64,000 nucleotides of DNA from Parafannyhessea umbonata (GTDB lineage: Bacteria; Actinomycetota; Coriobacteriia; Coriobacteriales; Atopobiaceae): the NCBI RefSeq assembly GCF_900111255.1, contig NZ_FOGP01000004.1, positions 1 through 64,000 of the forward strand, in the 5' to 3' direction. This document shows, in pieces, positions 1-8,221 of this stretch (positions within the stretch are counted from its first letter, which is position 1; the number at the start of each line of letters is the position of its first letter). The notes beneath the pieces were generated by a model. It made no database searches, was not told the DNA's origin, and saw only the letters and a list, made by a program, of their open reading frames with translations. Position numbers and translations under genes: made by a program.

Positions 1-281
1 GAGGCTATGCCGAACCTCTCCATGGCCTCGGGCTTCGTCATGCCCTCGTCGACGACGGCGCGCGCGGCGGCGACCTTGGTCTCATATGAGTAGACGGCGT
101 ATTTCTTTCCCATGTCTGTCAGCCCCTCGATGCCGACGGATCTGTACGTGTCGATCCATTTTCTCACGGCCTCGTAGGGAACACCGATCAGGCTGGAGAT
201 GGCTTTGACACCGTTCCCCGCGTCGTAGAGCTCGGCGGCTTTCGACCTCGTGGCGGCGTCGTACAAAGTTCTTCGGGTCAT
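1..281 (-). CDS. IS3-type transposase OrfA, N-terminal part (partial)
   Basis: The first 93 codons of a protein that runs off the left edge, starting at the ATG complementary to 279-281 with a good AGGGAGG ribosome site. Visible is a helix-turn-helix of the IS3/IS150 OrfA kind: KAAELYDAGNGVKAISSLIG, then VPYEAVRKWI, and a second repeat beginning TKVAAARAVVDEG. OrfA proteins of this family bind the element's terminal repeats and cooperate with a DDE-type OrfB, which would lie further left, outside the window. The family assignment is from the HTH pattern only. The ribosome site lies inside a perfect hairpin (289-322). Confidence 0.7.
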   Translation of the reverse strand, partial: MTRRTLYDAATRSKAAELYDAGNGVKAISSLIGVPYEAVRKWIDTYRSVGIEGLTDMGKKYAVYSYETKVAAARAVVDEGMTKPEAMERFGIA

Positions 282-288
282 GAAAGAA

Positions 289-322
289 GCCTCCCTTTTC
301 TCATGTCCAAGAAAAGGGAGGC
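289..322 (-). repeat. Inverted repeat sequestering the transposase ribosome-binding site
   Basis: A perfect 12-base inverted repeat (GCCTCCCTTTTC at 289-300 and GAAAAGGGAGGC at 311-322) with a 10-base loop. In a minus-strand RNA that starts outside the element, the Shine-Dalgarno sequence of the OrfA gene would be fully base-paired. This arrangement is known from IS10 and IS50, where it blocks translation from read-through transcripts. The geometry is seen directly; the function is inferred. Confidence 0.6.
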
Positions 323-404
323 GGTTCAGCGCTTCTCTCCGGGCCCTTTTTCATTCTTGTCCGACAGCTTTTTGGCCGCCTTTAGCCAACGTCCGGCCTG
401 TCGC

Positions 405-1139
405 CTACTCCTGCGGGCACCTGGAAAGGGCCGCCTCGTCGGCAATGACGACGCAGTTGGTGTGCAGCTGCAGGATAGACGCGGGACAGTCGGGGTCAAC
501 CGGACCGTAGCACATGCGATAGACGGCGTCGGCCTTAGCCTCGCCGCTTGCGATGACCAGGATCATGCGCGCGTACATGATCGTCTGCACGCCCATGGTG
601 TACGCCTGGCGGGGGACGTCCTCCTCACGCTCAAACAGGCGGGAGTTTGCCTTGATGGTGCTCTCGGTGAGGTTCACGCAGTGGGTGCCCTTCGAGAAGC
701 AGCTGTCAGGCTCGTTGAAGCCGATGTGACCGTTGTTGCCGATACCCAGCAGCTGCAGGTCAGGGTAGCCGGCCTCCCTCACCATGCGGTCGTACTCGGA
801 GCAAGCGGCCTCGGCGTCGGGGTTGGAGCCGTCGGGCACGTGCGTGCGAGCCAGGTCAATGTTGACCTTGTCGAAGAGGTTCTGGCGCATGAAGTAGTGA
901 TAGCTCTGCGGATCGTCGTTGGTGAGACCACGATACTCGTCCAAATTGTAGGTACTGACGTTGCTGAAGTCCACGTCGCCCTTGTCGCACCACTCGACGA
1001 GCTGGCTGTAGGCGCCCAGCGGCGTCGTGCCGGTCGCCAGACCCAGCACGCAGTCGGGCTTCATAATTACCTGTGCAGAGATGACGTTGGCCGCCTTGCG
1101 GCTCATATCCTTATAGTCAGTGGTACGAACGATGCGCAT
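405..1139 (-). CDS. nagB: Glucosamine-6-phosphate deaminase
   Basis: Cytosolic enzyme that converts glucosamine-6-phosphate to fructose-6-phosphate and ammonia, the last step of amino-sugar use. The 244-residue length is normal for the short, non-allosteric form. Family landmarks are present: the phosphate loop GLATGTTPLGAY (residues 33-44), the catalytic Asp67 in NLDEY, the GIGNNGHIGFNEP segment (132-144) with the ring-opening histidine, and the C-terminal SILQLHTN. The ATG at 1139 follows AGGAAG at good spacing. A palindrome 20 bases upstream (1156-1169) may be the operator. The gene has its own unit, because a terminator separates it from rdgB. Confidence 0.95.
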   Translation of the reverse strand: MRIVRTTDYKDMSRKAANVISAQVIMKPDCVLGLATGTTPLGAYSQLVEWCDKGDVDFSNVSTYNLDEYRGLTNDDPQSYHYFMRQNLFDKVNIDLARTHVPDGSNPDAEAACSEYDRMVREAGYPDLQLLGIGNNGHIGFNEPDSCFSKGTHCVNLTESTIKANSRLFEREEDVPRQAYTMGVQTIMYARMILVIASGEAKADAVYRMCYGPVDPDCPASILQLHTNCVVIADEAALSRCPQE

Positions 1140-1155
1140 GCTTCCTACCTTCCCC

Positions 1156-1169
1156 TAGACGTGCGTCTA
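1156..1169. promoter_or_regulatory. Palindrome upstream of nagB, candidate GntR/NagR-type operator
   Basis: TAGACG-TG-CGTCTA is a perfect 6+6 inverted repeat ending about 17 bases before the nagB start. Its half-site CGTCTA resembles the GTCTA half of known NagR/DasR boxes, though in the opposite arrangement. Placement suggests repression of nagB by an amino-sugar-responsive regulator that is not in this window. Confidence 0.4.
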
Positions 1170-1172
1170 CAG

Positions 1173-1208
1173 CAAAAAATGCCAAGGGCGTCCGCGTGCC
1201 CGACGCCC
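1173..1208 (-). terminator. Intrinsic terminator after rph-rdgB
   Basis: On the minus strand GGGCGTC pairs with GACGCCC around a 9-base loop (1186-1208) and is followed by a T6 run at about 1174-1179. It ends the rph-rdgB transcript before nagB. Confidence 0.65.
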
Positions 1209-1290
1209 GATTGCCCCACAAAACGCAGGCCGTGCATCCCTTCTCAAGGGATTGCGCAAGGCCCGCGCCCGCATCGCACGAGCGACGAAC

Positions 1291-1926
1291 CTAAAGCTTT
1301 GCCCTCAGGTCCTCAAGCGCGTGGAAGCGGTGAGAAATAGCGTTCTTCTCCTCCGGCTCAAGCTCTGCCATGGTCTTACCCGGCGTGTCTTGTGGAAGGA
1401 AGAGCGGGTCGTAACCAAACCCGTTGTCGCCGCGGCCCACGAAGCCGATCATGCCCTCACAGTCGCCGTCGCCGCGCAGAATGCCCTCGCCGTCCTCGTC
1501 GGACTCGACCAGCACCACGCTCGAGTGGAAGCGCGCGGTGCGCTTGGCCTCGGGAACGTCCGTCAGCTCGCGAAGAAGCTTCTGGTTGTTGGCTGCGTCG
1601 TCGCCATGGCCGCCGGCAAAGCGTGCCGAGAAGATCCCCGGCGCGCCGTCGAGGGCGTCAACGCACAGGCCGGAATCGTCCGCAATCGCAAAGCGCAGGC
1701 CCGTCTCGACCAAAGCCGCACGGGCCTTGATGAGGGCATTCTCGTAGAACGACTTGCCGTCCTCGATGGGATCGGGGAACGACCCGAGCTCGCCAAGGGC
1801 GACAAAGCGCGTGCCCGGCATGCCGGGAGACAGAATCGCCTCGATTTCGGTCACCTTGTGCGCATTGCCCGTCGCAACAACAACAGTATGGCGAGGATCA
1901 AGCGTGTTGATATCTACCTTTTGCAT
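1291..1926 (-). CDS. rdgB: XTP/dITP pyrophosphatase (Ham1/RdgB)
   Basis: House-cleaning enzyme that hydrolyses non-canonical purine nucleoside triphosphates (dITP, XTP) to the monophosphate and so keeps them out of DNA. The 211-residue protein has the N-terminal nucleotide-binding signature VVATGNAHKVTEIEAI (residues 16-31) and the metal-binding and catalytic block IADDSGLCVDALDGAPG (81-97). The start has AGGAG five bases upstream. It follows rph by about 70 bases on the same strand, a pairing seen in many Gram-positive genomes, so the two are probably co-transcribed. Confidence 0.95.
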   Translation of the reverse strand: MQKVDINTLDPRHTVVVATGNAHKVTEIEAILSPGMPGTRFVALGELGSFPDPIEDGKSFYENALIKARAALVETGLRFAIADDSGLCVDALDGAPGIFSARFAGGHGDDAANNQKLLRELTDVPEAKRTARFHSSVVLVESDEDGEGILRGDGDCEGMIGFVGRGDNGFGYDPLFLPQDTPGKTMAELEPEEKNAISHRFHALEDLRAKL

Positions 1927-1995
1927 TGGAACTCCTATCGTTGGGACTCGCTGCCCCGAAAGCGTCGCGTGTGGCGCGTGGCGTTTCGCGACAGG

Positions 1996-2736
1996 CTAGC
2001 TGCGAAAGCCCGTCACCTGGTTCTGAAGGTCGACAAGCTTCGCAATGGCATCCTGCCCCATGTCGAGCAGCTGGTTGAGCTGACCGCGGTCAATCGTCGA
2101 GCGCTCGCCCGTACCCTGGACCTCAACGATGCCGCCGGCGTCGGTGCCCACGAGGTTAAGGTCGACCTGAGCATGGCTGTCCTCGGGATAGTCAAGATCA
2201 AGCAGAAGCTCGTCATGAACCAGCCCCATGGATATTGCCGCAACCTGCCCCGTTAGGGGGAGCCGGTTGATCAGGCCCTTCTCGACCATGGACATGAGGG
2301 CATTGTGAAGCGCCACCCATGCACCTGTGATGGACGCCGTCCTGGTACCGCCGTCGGCCTGGATGACGTCGCAGTCGCAAGTGATGGTGTACTCGCCCAG
2401 GCGATTCATGTCGACCACGGCACGCAGGCTGCGACCGACCAGACGCTCGATCTCCATCGAGCGACCTTTGCGCTTGCCGTACTCACGCTTGGAGCGACGG
2501 TTGGTGGAGGCAGGAAGCATCGCGTATTCGGCCGTGACCCAGCCGGCACGCGAGCCCTTGCGCCAGGCAGGGACGCCCTCCTCGACGGTGGCGGTGCAGA
2601 GCACGCGCGTGTTTCCAAACTCGGCCATGCAGGACCCGTCAGCGTTCATCATCACGTCACGCGTGAGCTTGACGGGACGCATCTGGTCTGCGGCTCGCCC
2701 AAAGCTACGTTCTGACTGGCTGGATTCTGCGGACAT
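1996..2736 (-). CDS. rph: Ribonuclease PH
   Basis: Phosphorolytic 3'-to-5' exoribonuclease that trims tRNA 3' ends. The start chosen here gives 246 residues, the usual length, beginning MSAESSQSERSFGRA; it is preceded by AGGAGG. An in-frame extension to 2859 exists but has no ribosome site and no family similarity. The RNase PH fold is clear from MRPVKLTRDVMMNADGS, the RSKREYGKRKGRSMEI segment with conserved Arg and Lys residues, and the C-terminal block GIVEVQGTGERSTID. Confidence 0.95.
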   Translation of the reverse strand: MSAESSQSERSFGRAADQMRPVKLTRDVMMNADGSCMAEFGNTRVLCTATVEEGVPAWRKGSRAGWVTAEYAMLPASTNRRSKREYGKRKGRSMEIERLVGRSLRAVVDMNRLGEYTITCDCDVIQADGGTRTASITGAWVALHNALMSMVEKGLINRLPLTGQVAAISMGLVHDELLLDLDYPEDSHAQVDLNLVGTDAGGIVEVQGTGERSTIDRGQLNQLLDMGQDAIAKLVDLQNQVTGFRS

Positions 2737-2918
2737 GAAACCTCCTGTCCCACGGCACTCTCTATTCAATAGGGACAGACTATCACGGACCCCCTGACAC
2801 ACGCAGGTCAAAGCGCGCACCACGCACCGCGCGAACACAATGCCGGACAGAAACAACACGCTCGAAAAGAGTCCAGAACAAGGTCAAAAAAAGCCGGAAA
2901 AGCAGGGCCCGAGCAAAG

Positions 2919-2950
2919 AGAAGGTCACGGGGACGTTCCCCGTGACCTTC
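2919..2950 (-). terminator. Terminator of the tRNA-Val transcript
   Basis: Perfect 13-base inverted repeat (GAAGGTCACGGGG with its complement, 6-base loop) immediately downstream of tRNA-Val on the minus strand, followed by a T-containing stretch (TCTCTTTG) and further T runs near 2885-2898. Confidence 0.7.
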
Positions 2951-2960
2951 TTGAGATCAA

Positions 2961-3036
2961 TGGTGGGCGATGAGGGATTCGAACCCCCGATCTTGTGCTT
3001 GTAAGGCACCTGCGCTAGCCGCTGCGCCAATCGCCC
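2961..3036 (-). tRNA. tRNA-Val (anticodon TAC)
   Basis: Full cloverleaf on the minus strand: acceptor GGGCGAT pairs with ATCGCCC, the T arm is GGGGG-TTCGAAT-CCCTC, the anticodon loop CTTACAA gives TAC, and CCA is encoded (2961-2963). The last pair of the anticodon stem is imperfect (G-A) as I read it. Confidence 0.93.
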
Positions 3037-3094
3037 ATTGCGGAGTGATTCTATCACAGCACCTGCGTGGACACGCAACCTGCTCCGCTGGTTT

Positions 3095-3100
3095 TATACT
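3095..3100 (+). promoter_or_regulatory. -10 box of a probable leaderless murE promoter
   Basis: TATACT lies 7 bases before the murE ATG at 3108, so transcription would start at or next to the A of the start codon. No Shine-Dalgarno sequence is visible before this ATG, unlike most genes here. No clear -35 box is seen. Confidence 0.5.
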
Positions 3101-3107
3101 AGGCACC

Positions 3108-4694
3108 ATGAATATGACACTAGAACAGATTGCCCGGCTGCTCGAGGAGGAGGGCCTGCTCGCGCAGGACGCTCCGAGCCTAGCCGCCGCAGGCACCACC
3201 GCCATCACGGGCGTCGACTGCGACTCTCGCTTTGCTGCGCCCAACCACCTCTTCGTCTGCAAGGGGGCCGCGTTCAAGCCGGCCTACCTGACAGGCGCGC
3301 TCGCCGCAGGCTGTGTCGCGTACCTATGCGACGAGTCGCACGGCGCCGAGCTTGCCGCGACAGCCCCCGGCGCGCCCGCGCTGGTCGTGCGCGACGACGG
3401 GCTTCGCCGCGCGATGGCAGTCACCAGCGCCGAGGCATGGGGGCATCCCGACAGGCAGCTTGACGTCATCGGCATCACGGGCACCAAGGGCAAGTCGACC
3501 GTCGCCTACATGATGCGCGCCATTCTGGACGCAGGCGAGCCCAAGTCCCACTGCGCAATCATGGGTTCCATCGACACGTTCGACGGCGTCGAGGACGCGG
3601 AGAGCGTCAACACCACGCCCGAGCCGCCCGATCTGTGGCGCCACATCGACAACGCCGCGCGCTCCGGCCTGGGCCACATGGTCATGGAGGTCTCGAGCCA
3701 GGCACTCAAGTACGACCGCGTGGTCGGCCTGACGTTGGACGTCTCGTGCTTCCTCAACATCGGGCGCGACCACATCTCGCCGCGCGAGCACCCCAGCTTC
3801 GAGGACTACTTCGAGAGCAAGCTGCGCATCTTCGACCAGGCATCCTCTGCCGTCGTCAACCTCGAGTCCGAACAGGCAGGCGTCGTCCTGGAGCACGCCC
3901 GTCGCACCGGCAGGGTCATGACCTTCTCGTCCGCTTCTGACGCAGCCGAGAAGGGCGCAGACGTCTGGTGCGAAGAGGTCACCTCCCACGGCGGCATTCA
4001 GGCCTTCACGGCACACACCCCGTCGTGGGAGGGCGAGGTCACGCTCTCGATGGCCGGCCTCTTCAATGTTGACAACGCCCTGGCGGCCATTGCGATGTGC
4101 GAGCTTCTGGACGTCCCCCAGCTGCAGGTGCGTCAGGGCCTGGCACACGTTCGCGTGCCCGGGCGCATGGAGCTCCTCCCCACGGCCGACCCCAAGGTCA
4201 CCGGTATCGTCGACTACGCGCACAACAAGCTCTCGTACCAGAAGTTCTTCCACTCCGTCGCCCACGAGTTCGCGGATCGCAAGATCATCGCCGTGCTGGG
4301 CGCGCCAGGTGGCAAGGCGTACGAGCGCAGGCAGGAGCTTCCTCAGGAGGCCGCCAAATGGGCCGACCATCTGATCTTTACCGAGGAGGACCCCGCGCAC
4401 GACTCCGTTGCAGAGATCTGCCGGCAGATGGCCGAAGCCACTCCGGCAGGCTGCGCGCACGAGTCTATCGTCGAGCGCCCCCTGGCCATCCGCCGCGCAG
4501 TTCAGCTTGGCTTCGCCGCACCCAATGGCGCAGTCATCTGCCTGCTAGCCAAGGGCGACGAGACCGTGCAGCACGTCGGAGACCGCTTCGTGCCCATGGA
4601 GACCGACGGCTCCGTGTTCGAGCGCGAGGTGGCGGCCGCCCTTCTGGCGGGCGCCGACGGAAACGCCCCAGACGACGCTCGTTCCAGCAGATAG
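3108..4694 (+). CDS. murE: UDP-N-acetylmuramyl-tripeptide synthetase (MurE)
   Basis: ATP-dependent cytosolic ligase that adds the third amino acid to the peptidoglycan precursor UDP-MurNAc-L-Ala-D-Glu. The protein is 528 residues from the chosen ATG. The Mur ligase P-loop is TGTKGKST (residues 124-131), and the central and C-terminal ligase domains follow (NIGRDHISPREHPSF; GIVDYAHNK). At about residue 425, where diaminopimelate-adding enzymes carry DNPR, this protein reads EEDPAHDS. That is closer to lysine or other diamino-acid adders, so the third residue may not be diaminopimelate. The start lies 7 bases after a TATACT box and has no ribosome site, which suggests a leaderless mRNA. Confidence 0.93.
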   Translation: MNMTLEQIARLLEEEGLLAQDAPSLAAAGTTAITGVDCDSRFAAPNHLFVCKGAAFKPAYLTGALAAGCVAYLCDESHGAELAATAPGAPALVVRDDGLRRAMAVTSAEAWGHPDRQLDVIGITGTKGKSTVAYMMRAILDAGEPKSHCAIMGSIDTFDGVEDAESVNTTPEPPDLWRHIDNAARSGLGHMVMEVSSQALKYDRVVGLTLDVSCFLNIGRDHISPREHPSFEDYFESKLRIFDQASSAVVNLESEQAGVVLEHARRTGRVMTFSSASDAAEKGADVWCEEVTSHGGIQAFTAHTPSWEGEVTLSMAGLFNVDNALAAIAMCELLDVPQLQVRQGLAHVRVPGRMELLPTADPKVTGIVDYAHNKLSYQKFFHSVAHEFADRKIIAVLGAPGGKAYERRQELPQEAAKWADHLIFTEEDPAHDSVAEICRQMAEATPAGCAHESIVERPLAIRRAVQLGFAAPNGAVICLLAKGDETVQHVGDRFVPMETDGSVFEREVAAALLAGADGNAPDDARSSR

Positions 4695-4706
4695 TTCGCT
4701 TGTCCA

Positions 4707-4737
4707 AGCACCCGGTCGCCTCGTGGTGCCGGGTGCT
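4707..4737 (+). terminator. Hairpin between murE and the HAD gene
   Basis: AGCACCCGG (4707-4715) pairs perfectly with CCGGGTGCT (4729-4737) across a 13-base loop. There is no T run, so it may be a weak or rho-type terminator or an mRNA processing hairpin. Confidence 0.4.
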
Positions 4738-4757
4738 CTCACGAAGAAAGGCATCAC

Positions 4758-5690
4758 ATGCCCTCGCTCTCGCTTCCGACATTCCCCTCCGACGCCTCGA
4801 CCCTCCCCGGCGACCTCGCCGACCGACTCTCGCGCATCAAGTACGTGATCACCGACACCGACAACACCATGGTCAGCCACGGCCAGGCGCTCGCCTCGGC
4901 CGACGGCACGCCCTCCATCGAGCTGGCCCAGACCCTGGTGGACATGAGGCGTGCGGGCATGAGCGTCGTCCCCTGCACCGGACGCAACCGCGCCATGATC
5001 CGCGAGGACGTTCGCATGCTCGGCCTCCCGGGCTGGATCGGCGAGATGGGTGGCATCCTCTGTCTGCACGAGGGCACGGAGGCAGACTGGCGCTACTTCA
5101 CCGCGGACATGCCATACGACCCCAGCTGCGGCCTGACCCCGCACGACGTGATCTACAAGACGGGCGTGATCGACCGCATGCTCAGGCGCTGGTACGACTG
5201 CCTCGAGGCATATAACGACAACAACATTGGCTACCAGTACCGCGAGGTCACCTTCGCGCTACGCGGAGCCGTCATCGAGGACGAGGCGCAGGCGATGCTG
5301 GACGAGACGGGCCTGCCCCTGTACCTGGCGGACAACGGCTTCGTGAGTCGCATCACCGGAAACACCATCCTCCCGCACTTCCCCGACGGCAAGGTGCGTG
5401 ACGTCCACACCTACCACGTGACGCCACGCGGCCTCGACAAGGGATCTGCCACCAAGCGCTACATCGAGCTGATGGGCTGGGACCCCAGGGAGGTCATCGC
5501 CTGCGGAGACTCGCCCGCGGACTGCGACATGGCCCCGCACGTCGGAACGTTCCTGCTCATGCGCAACGGCATCAACAACCCGAAGACCCAGGCCGCCCTG
5601 GCCGATGCGGGCAACGCCTTCGTCTCGGCGGCAAACAGCACCGACGGCTTCTGCATGGCCATGCGCACGCTGCTGGCGCTCAAATCCTAG
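4758..5690 (+). CDS. HAD-superfamily hydrolase (Cof/IIB-like phosphatase)
   Basis: A 310-residue haloacid-dehalogenase-type phosphatase. Motif I is DTDNTM (Asp33, Asp35) instead of the common DxDGT; motif II is the CTGRNR stretch; motif III/IV is CGDSPADCDM near residue 250. The cap inserted between motifs II and III is large, as in type IIB enzymes. These act on sugar phosphates or related metabolites; the substrate cannot be read from sequence. It lies 63 bases downstream of murE on the same strand, behind a hairpin, so co-expression is possible. Confidence 0.8.
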   Translation: MPSLSLPTFPSDASTLPGDLADRLSRIKYVITDTDNTMVSHGQALASADGTPSIELAQTLVDMRRAGMSVVPCTGRNRAMIREDVRMLGLPGWIGEMGGILCLHEGTEADWRYFTADMPYDPSCGLTPHDVIYKTGVIDRMLRRWYDCLEAYNDNNIGYQYREVTFALRGAVIEDEAQAMLDETGLPLYLADNGFVSRITGNTILPHFPDGKVRDVHTYHVTPRGLDKGSATKRYIELMGWDPREVIACGDSPADCDMAPHVGTFLLMRNGINNPKTQAALADAGNAFVSAANSTDGFCMAMRTLLALKS

Positions 5691-5728
5691 CAATCCCGCC
5701 GCCGCGAGGGGCGCCACGCGGCGGCGGC

Positions 5729-6067
5729 TCAATACCTGACGCGAAACGAGTCCTCGGCAACCACGGGGATGTCATTCTCGTCCACGAGCGTCGCCTTGAT
5801 CCACGTGTCGGCGCTCGCCGAGGCCGCCGCAACCTCCTTTTTGAATTCATCAACCTGCCCGGGCAAGCCCTGGACCTCGACGAGTACGTCACCGTCGTCG
5901 AGGTTCTCGACCCAACCGGCGACCTCGACGCGCCGCGCGATCTGCTGGGCGGTAAAGCGAAAGCCAACCGCCTGGACCTCTCCCGCATAACGCAGACGGC
6001 GGCGCACCGCACCCTCGGAAACCGGGCGAGAAGTTCTCTGCCTCTTCCATGGCCAGGTAAAGCCCAT
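5729..6067 (-). CDS. acyP: Acylphosphatase
   Basis: Small cytosolic enzyme that hydrolyses carboxyl-phosphate bonds such as in acetyl phosphate. From the ATG at 6067 (preceded by GAGGGGGA) it is 112 residues. About 25 basic N-terminal residues precede a canonical acylphosphatase domain. The active-site loop is GEVQAVGFRF (usual GxVQGVGFR, with the catalytic Arg), and the catalytic Asn lies in GWVENLDDGDV. The track of the same frame runs further upstream but without a ribosome site. It sits directly downstream of the fructose PTS operon, past its terminator, and reads from its own start. Confidence 0.88.
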   Translation of the reverse strand: MGFTWPWKRQRTSRPVSEGAVRRRLRYAGEVQAVGFRFTAQQIARRVEVAGWVENLDDGDVLVEVQGLPGQVDEFKKEVAAASASADTWIKATLVDENDIPVVAEDSFRVRY

Positions 6068-6107
6068 CGCGTCTTCCCCCTCATGACGGCGAGCCACGTA
6101 ACGAGAA

Positions 6108-6136
6108 AGGGTGCGGCCACGACGTGACCGCACCCT
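6108..6136 (-). terminator. Terminator of the fruRKA operon
   Basis: AGGGTGCGGTCAC pairs with GTGGCCGCACCCT on the minus strand (13 pairs including one G-T) with a 3-base loop, then TTTCTCGTT. It lies about 70 bases past the fruA stop. Confidence 0.75.
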
Positions 6137-6204
6137 CATGATACGTGCCTGCGAGTCAGAAGCACCCGAGGCTTGTCTGGTACTTCCGGCAACGGGTGAC
6201 GTGC

Positions 6205-8175
6205 CTACTCCTCGACGTAGGGCTTCTTCCAGAAGGAAAGAATCAGCGCGCCGACGACAGAGCCGATGAGACCCGCGAGCAGCCACATGGCGGGGTTGCC
6301 GATGACCGCAACGACCCAGGCGCCACCGTGGGGCGCGGGACTGGTGCAGCCAAAGAAGGCCGAGAGAGCACCCGCGACGGCAGAGCCGATGATGCAGGAG
6401 GGAAGCACGTGGCCGGGGTCAGCCGCGGCGAACGGAATGGCGCCCTCGGAGATGAAGGAGAGGCCCATGATGTAGTTCACCAGGCCCGCGGAGCGGTCGG
6501 CCTTGGACCACTTGTTCTTGAAGAACGTGGTGGAGAGGGCAATGACCAGGGGCGGAACCATGCCGCCAATCATAACGGACGCCATGACGACCTGACCGGA
6601 CGCGGTGCCGGCGGCAAGGGCGCCGGTGCCGAAGACGTAGGCAGCCTTGTTGAAGGGGCCGCCCATGTCGATGGACATCATGCCGCCGACGACAGCACCG
6701 AGCAGGACGATGTTCGTGGTGCCCATGCCGTTAAGCCAGTTGTTGAGGGCCGTGTTGATGGACCCGAAGATCGGGTTGAGGACGAACATGGCAGCACCAA
6801 TGGCAAGGGTGCCCAGCAGCGGGTAGATGAGCATCGGCTTGATGCCCTCAAGGGAGTCAGGCAGCTTCTCGCAGGCCTTCTCGAGCCAGAGGACCATGTA
6901 GCCCGCGGCGAAGCCAGCAAACAGCGCTGCAATAAAGCCGCCGGAGACGCAGGCCGCTGCAGCCGCATCGGGGTCGCTCATCATGAGGTTGACGTAAGCC
7001 AGGCTGTAGCCCGCCTTGGCGAACAGGCCGCCGACGAAGCCAGGCGCGAGGCCGGGACGGTCAGCAATGGACATGGCGATGAAGCCCGCGAGGACCGGGA
7101 GCATCAGGCCGAAGGCCTCGCCACCAATGGTCTTAAAGAACGCGGCGGCGGGAATGGAGGAGCCATATGCCGCGGTACCCAGACCAGGCTGGTCGACCAG
7201 GAAGGCGATTGCGGTCAGGATTCCACCGCCGATAACGAACGGAAGCATGTGACTGACGCCGTTCATCAGGTGCTTGTAGATGATGCTCCAGCCAGACTCC
7301 CCCTTAGTCTCGGCAGCAGCCGCGGGGGCGGAACCCTCCTGGACCGGGGCCTCGTTGTTGAGAATGGTATCGATAAGCCTCTCGGGCTCCTTGATGCCAG
7401 CGGAGACGTTAGTGGAGAGAACCTGCTTGCCCGCGAAGCGAGAGCGCTCGACGTTCTTGTCGGCCGCGATGATGACGCCCTTGGCGGCAGCAATCTCCTC
7501 GGCGGTCAGGACGTTCTTGGCGCCGGCAGAGCCCTGGGTCTCGACCTTGATGGTGACGCCCATCTCCGCGGCCTTCTTCTCGAGGTTCTCGGCGGCCATG
7601 TAGGTGTGGGCGATGCCCGTGGGGCACGCGGTGATGGCGACGATGTCGGGAAGGGCGCACTTACTCTCGGCGGAGTCGGAGGCCTCGGTCGCGGCCTCAG
7701 CACGCTCCTCCGCGGCCTTCTCGGCCTGGGCATCATCGATAACCTTGAGGAACTCCTCGGGGGTCTTGGCCGCACGCAGGGCGTCGGCGAAGTCCTGGTG
7801 CATCAGGAGCCTGGAGAGCTGCGCCAGAATAGCGAGGTGGGTGTTGGCCTCTCCCTCAGGTGCGGCGATCATGAAGGCCAGGTCGCTCGCGCCGCCGTCC
7901 GGTGCGCCCCAGTCGACGCCGTCGGCGATGGTCATGGCCGCAAGTCCCGGCTGCTTGACCGCGCTGGTCTTGGCGTGTGGGATGGCGATTCCGTCGCCAA
8001 CGGCCGTGCTGAACTCGGCTTCGCGCGCCATGATCGCCTCTTTGTAGGCGGTCTCGTCCGCGATGTTGCCAGATGCCACCTGGAGGGCGACAAGCTGGTC
8101 GATGGCGTCGTCACGACTCGAGGCGGTGACCCCGATCCTGACGCCCTCGGGCTTCAGCAAATCCGTAATCTTCAC
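6205..8175 (-). CDS. fruA: PTS fructose transporter, EIIABC
   Basis: Membrane protein that imports fructose and phosphorylates it to fructose-1-phosphate. All three PTS domains are fused in the order A-B-C. EIIA covers residues 1-150, with His67 in GIAIPHAK. EIIB covers about 175-275, with Cys184 in ITACPTGIAHTY. EIIC covers about 300-650, with several membrane segments. The start is taken as GTG at 8175, because GGGAG lies just upstream; an in-frame ATG 30 bases earlier lacks one. The 656-residue length is normal. It is the last gene of a fruR-fruK-fruA operon, where FruK takes the product on to fructose-1,6-bisphosphate. Confidence 0.95.
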   Translation of the reverse strand: MKITDLLKPEGVRIGVTASSRDDAIDQLVALQVASGNIADETAYKEAIMAREAEFSTAVGDGIAIPHAKTSAVKQPGLAAMTIADGVDWGAPDGGASDLAFMIAAPEGEANTHLAILAQLSRLLMHQDFADALRAAKTPEEFLKVIDDAQAEKAAEERAEAATEASDSAESKCALPDIVAITACPTGIAHTYMAAENLEKKAAEMGVTIKVETQGSAGAKNVLTAEEIAAAKGVIIAADKNVERSRFAGKQVLSTNVSAGIKEPERLIDTILNNEAPVQEGSAPAAAAETKGESGWSIIYKHLMNGVSHMLPFVIGGGILTAIAFLVDQPGLGTAAYGSSIPAAAFFKTIGGEAFGLMLPVLAGFIAMSIADRPGLAPGFVGGLFAKAGYSLAYVNLMMSDPDAAAAACVSGGFIAALFAGFAAGYMVLWLEKACEKLPDSLEGIKPMLIYPLLGTLAIGAAMFVLNPIFGSINTALNNWLNGMGTTNIVLLGAVVGGMMSIDMGGPFNKAAYVFGTGALAAGTASGQVVMASVMIGGMVPPLVIALSTTFFKNKWSKADRSAGLVNYIMGLSFISEGAIPFAAADPGHVLPSCIIGSAVAGALSAFFGCTSPAPHGGAWVVAVIGNPAMWLLAGLIGSVVGALILSFWKKPYVEE

Positions 8176-8221
8176 GTGTGCTCCCTTCGCGTATACACGT
8201 TCCACAATGCAGCCCGCTCCC

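Noticed and set aside
2737-2859. Longer N-terminus for RNase PH
   Set aside because: The extension has no ribosome site and no family similarity, whereas the ATG at 2736 follows AGGAGG and gives the normal length.
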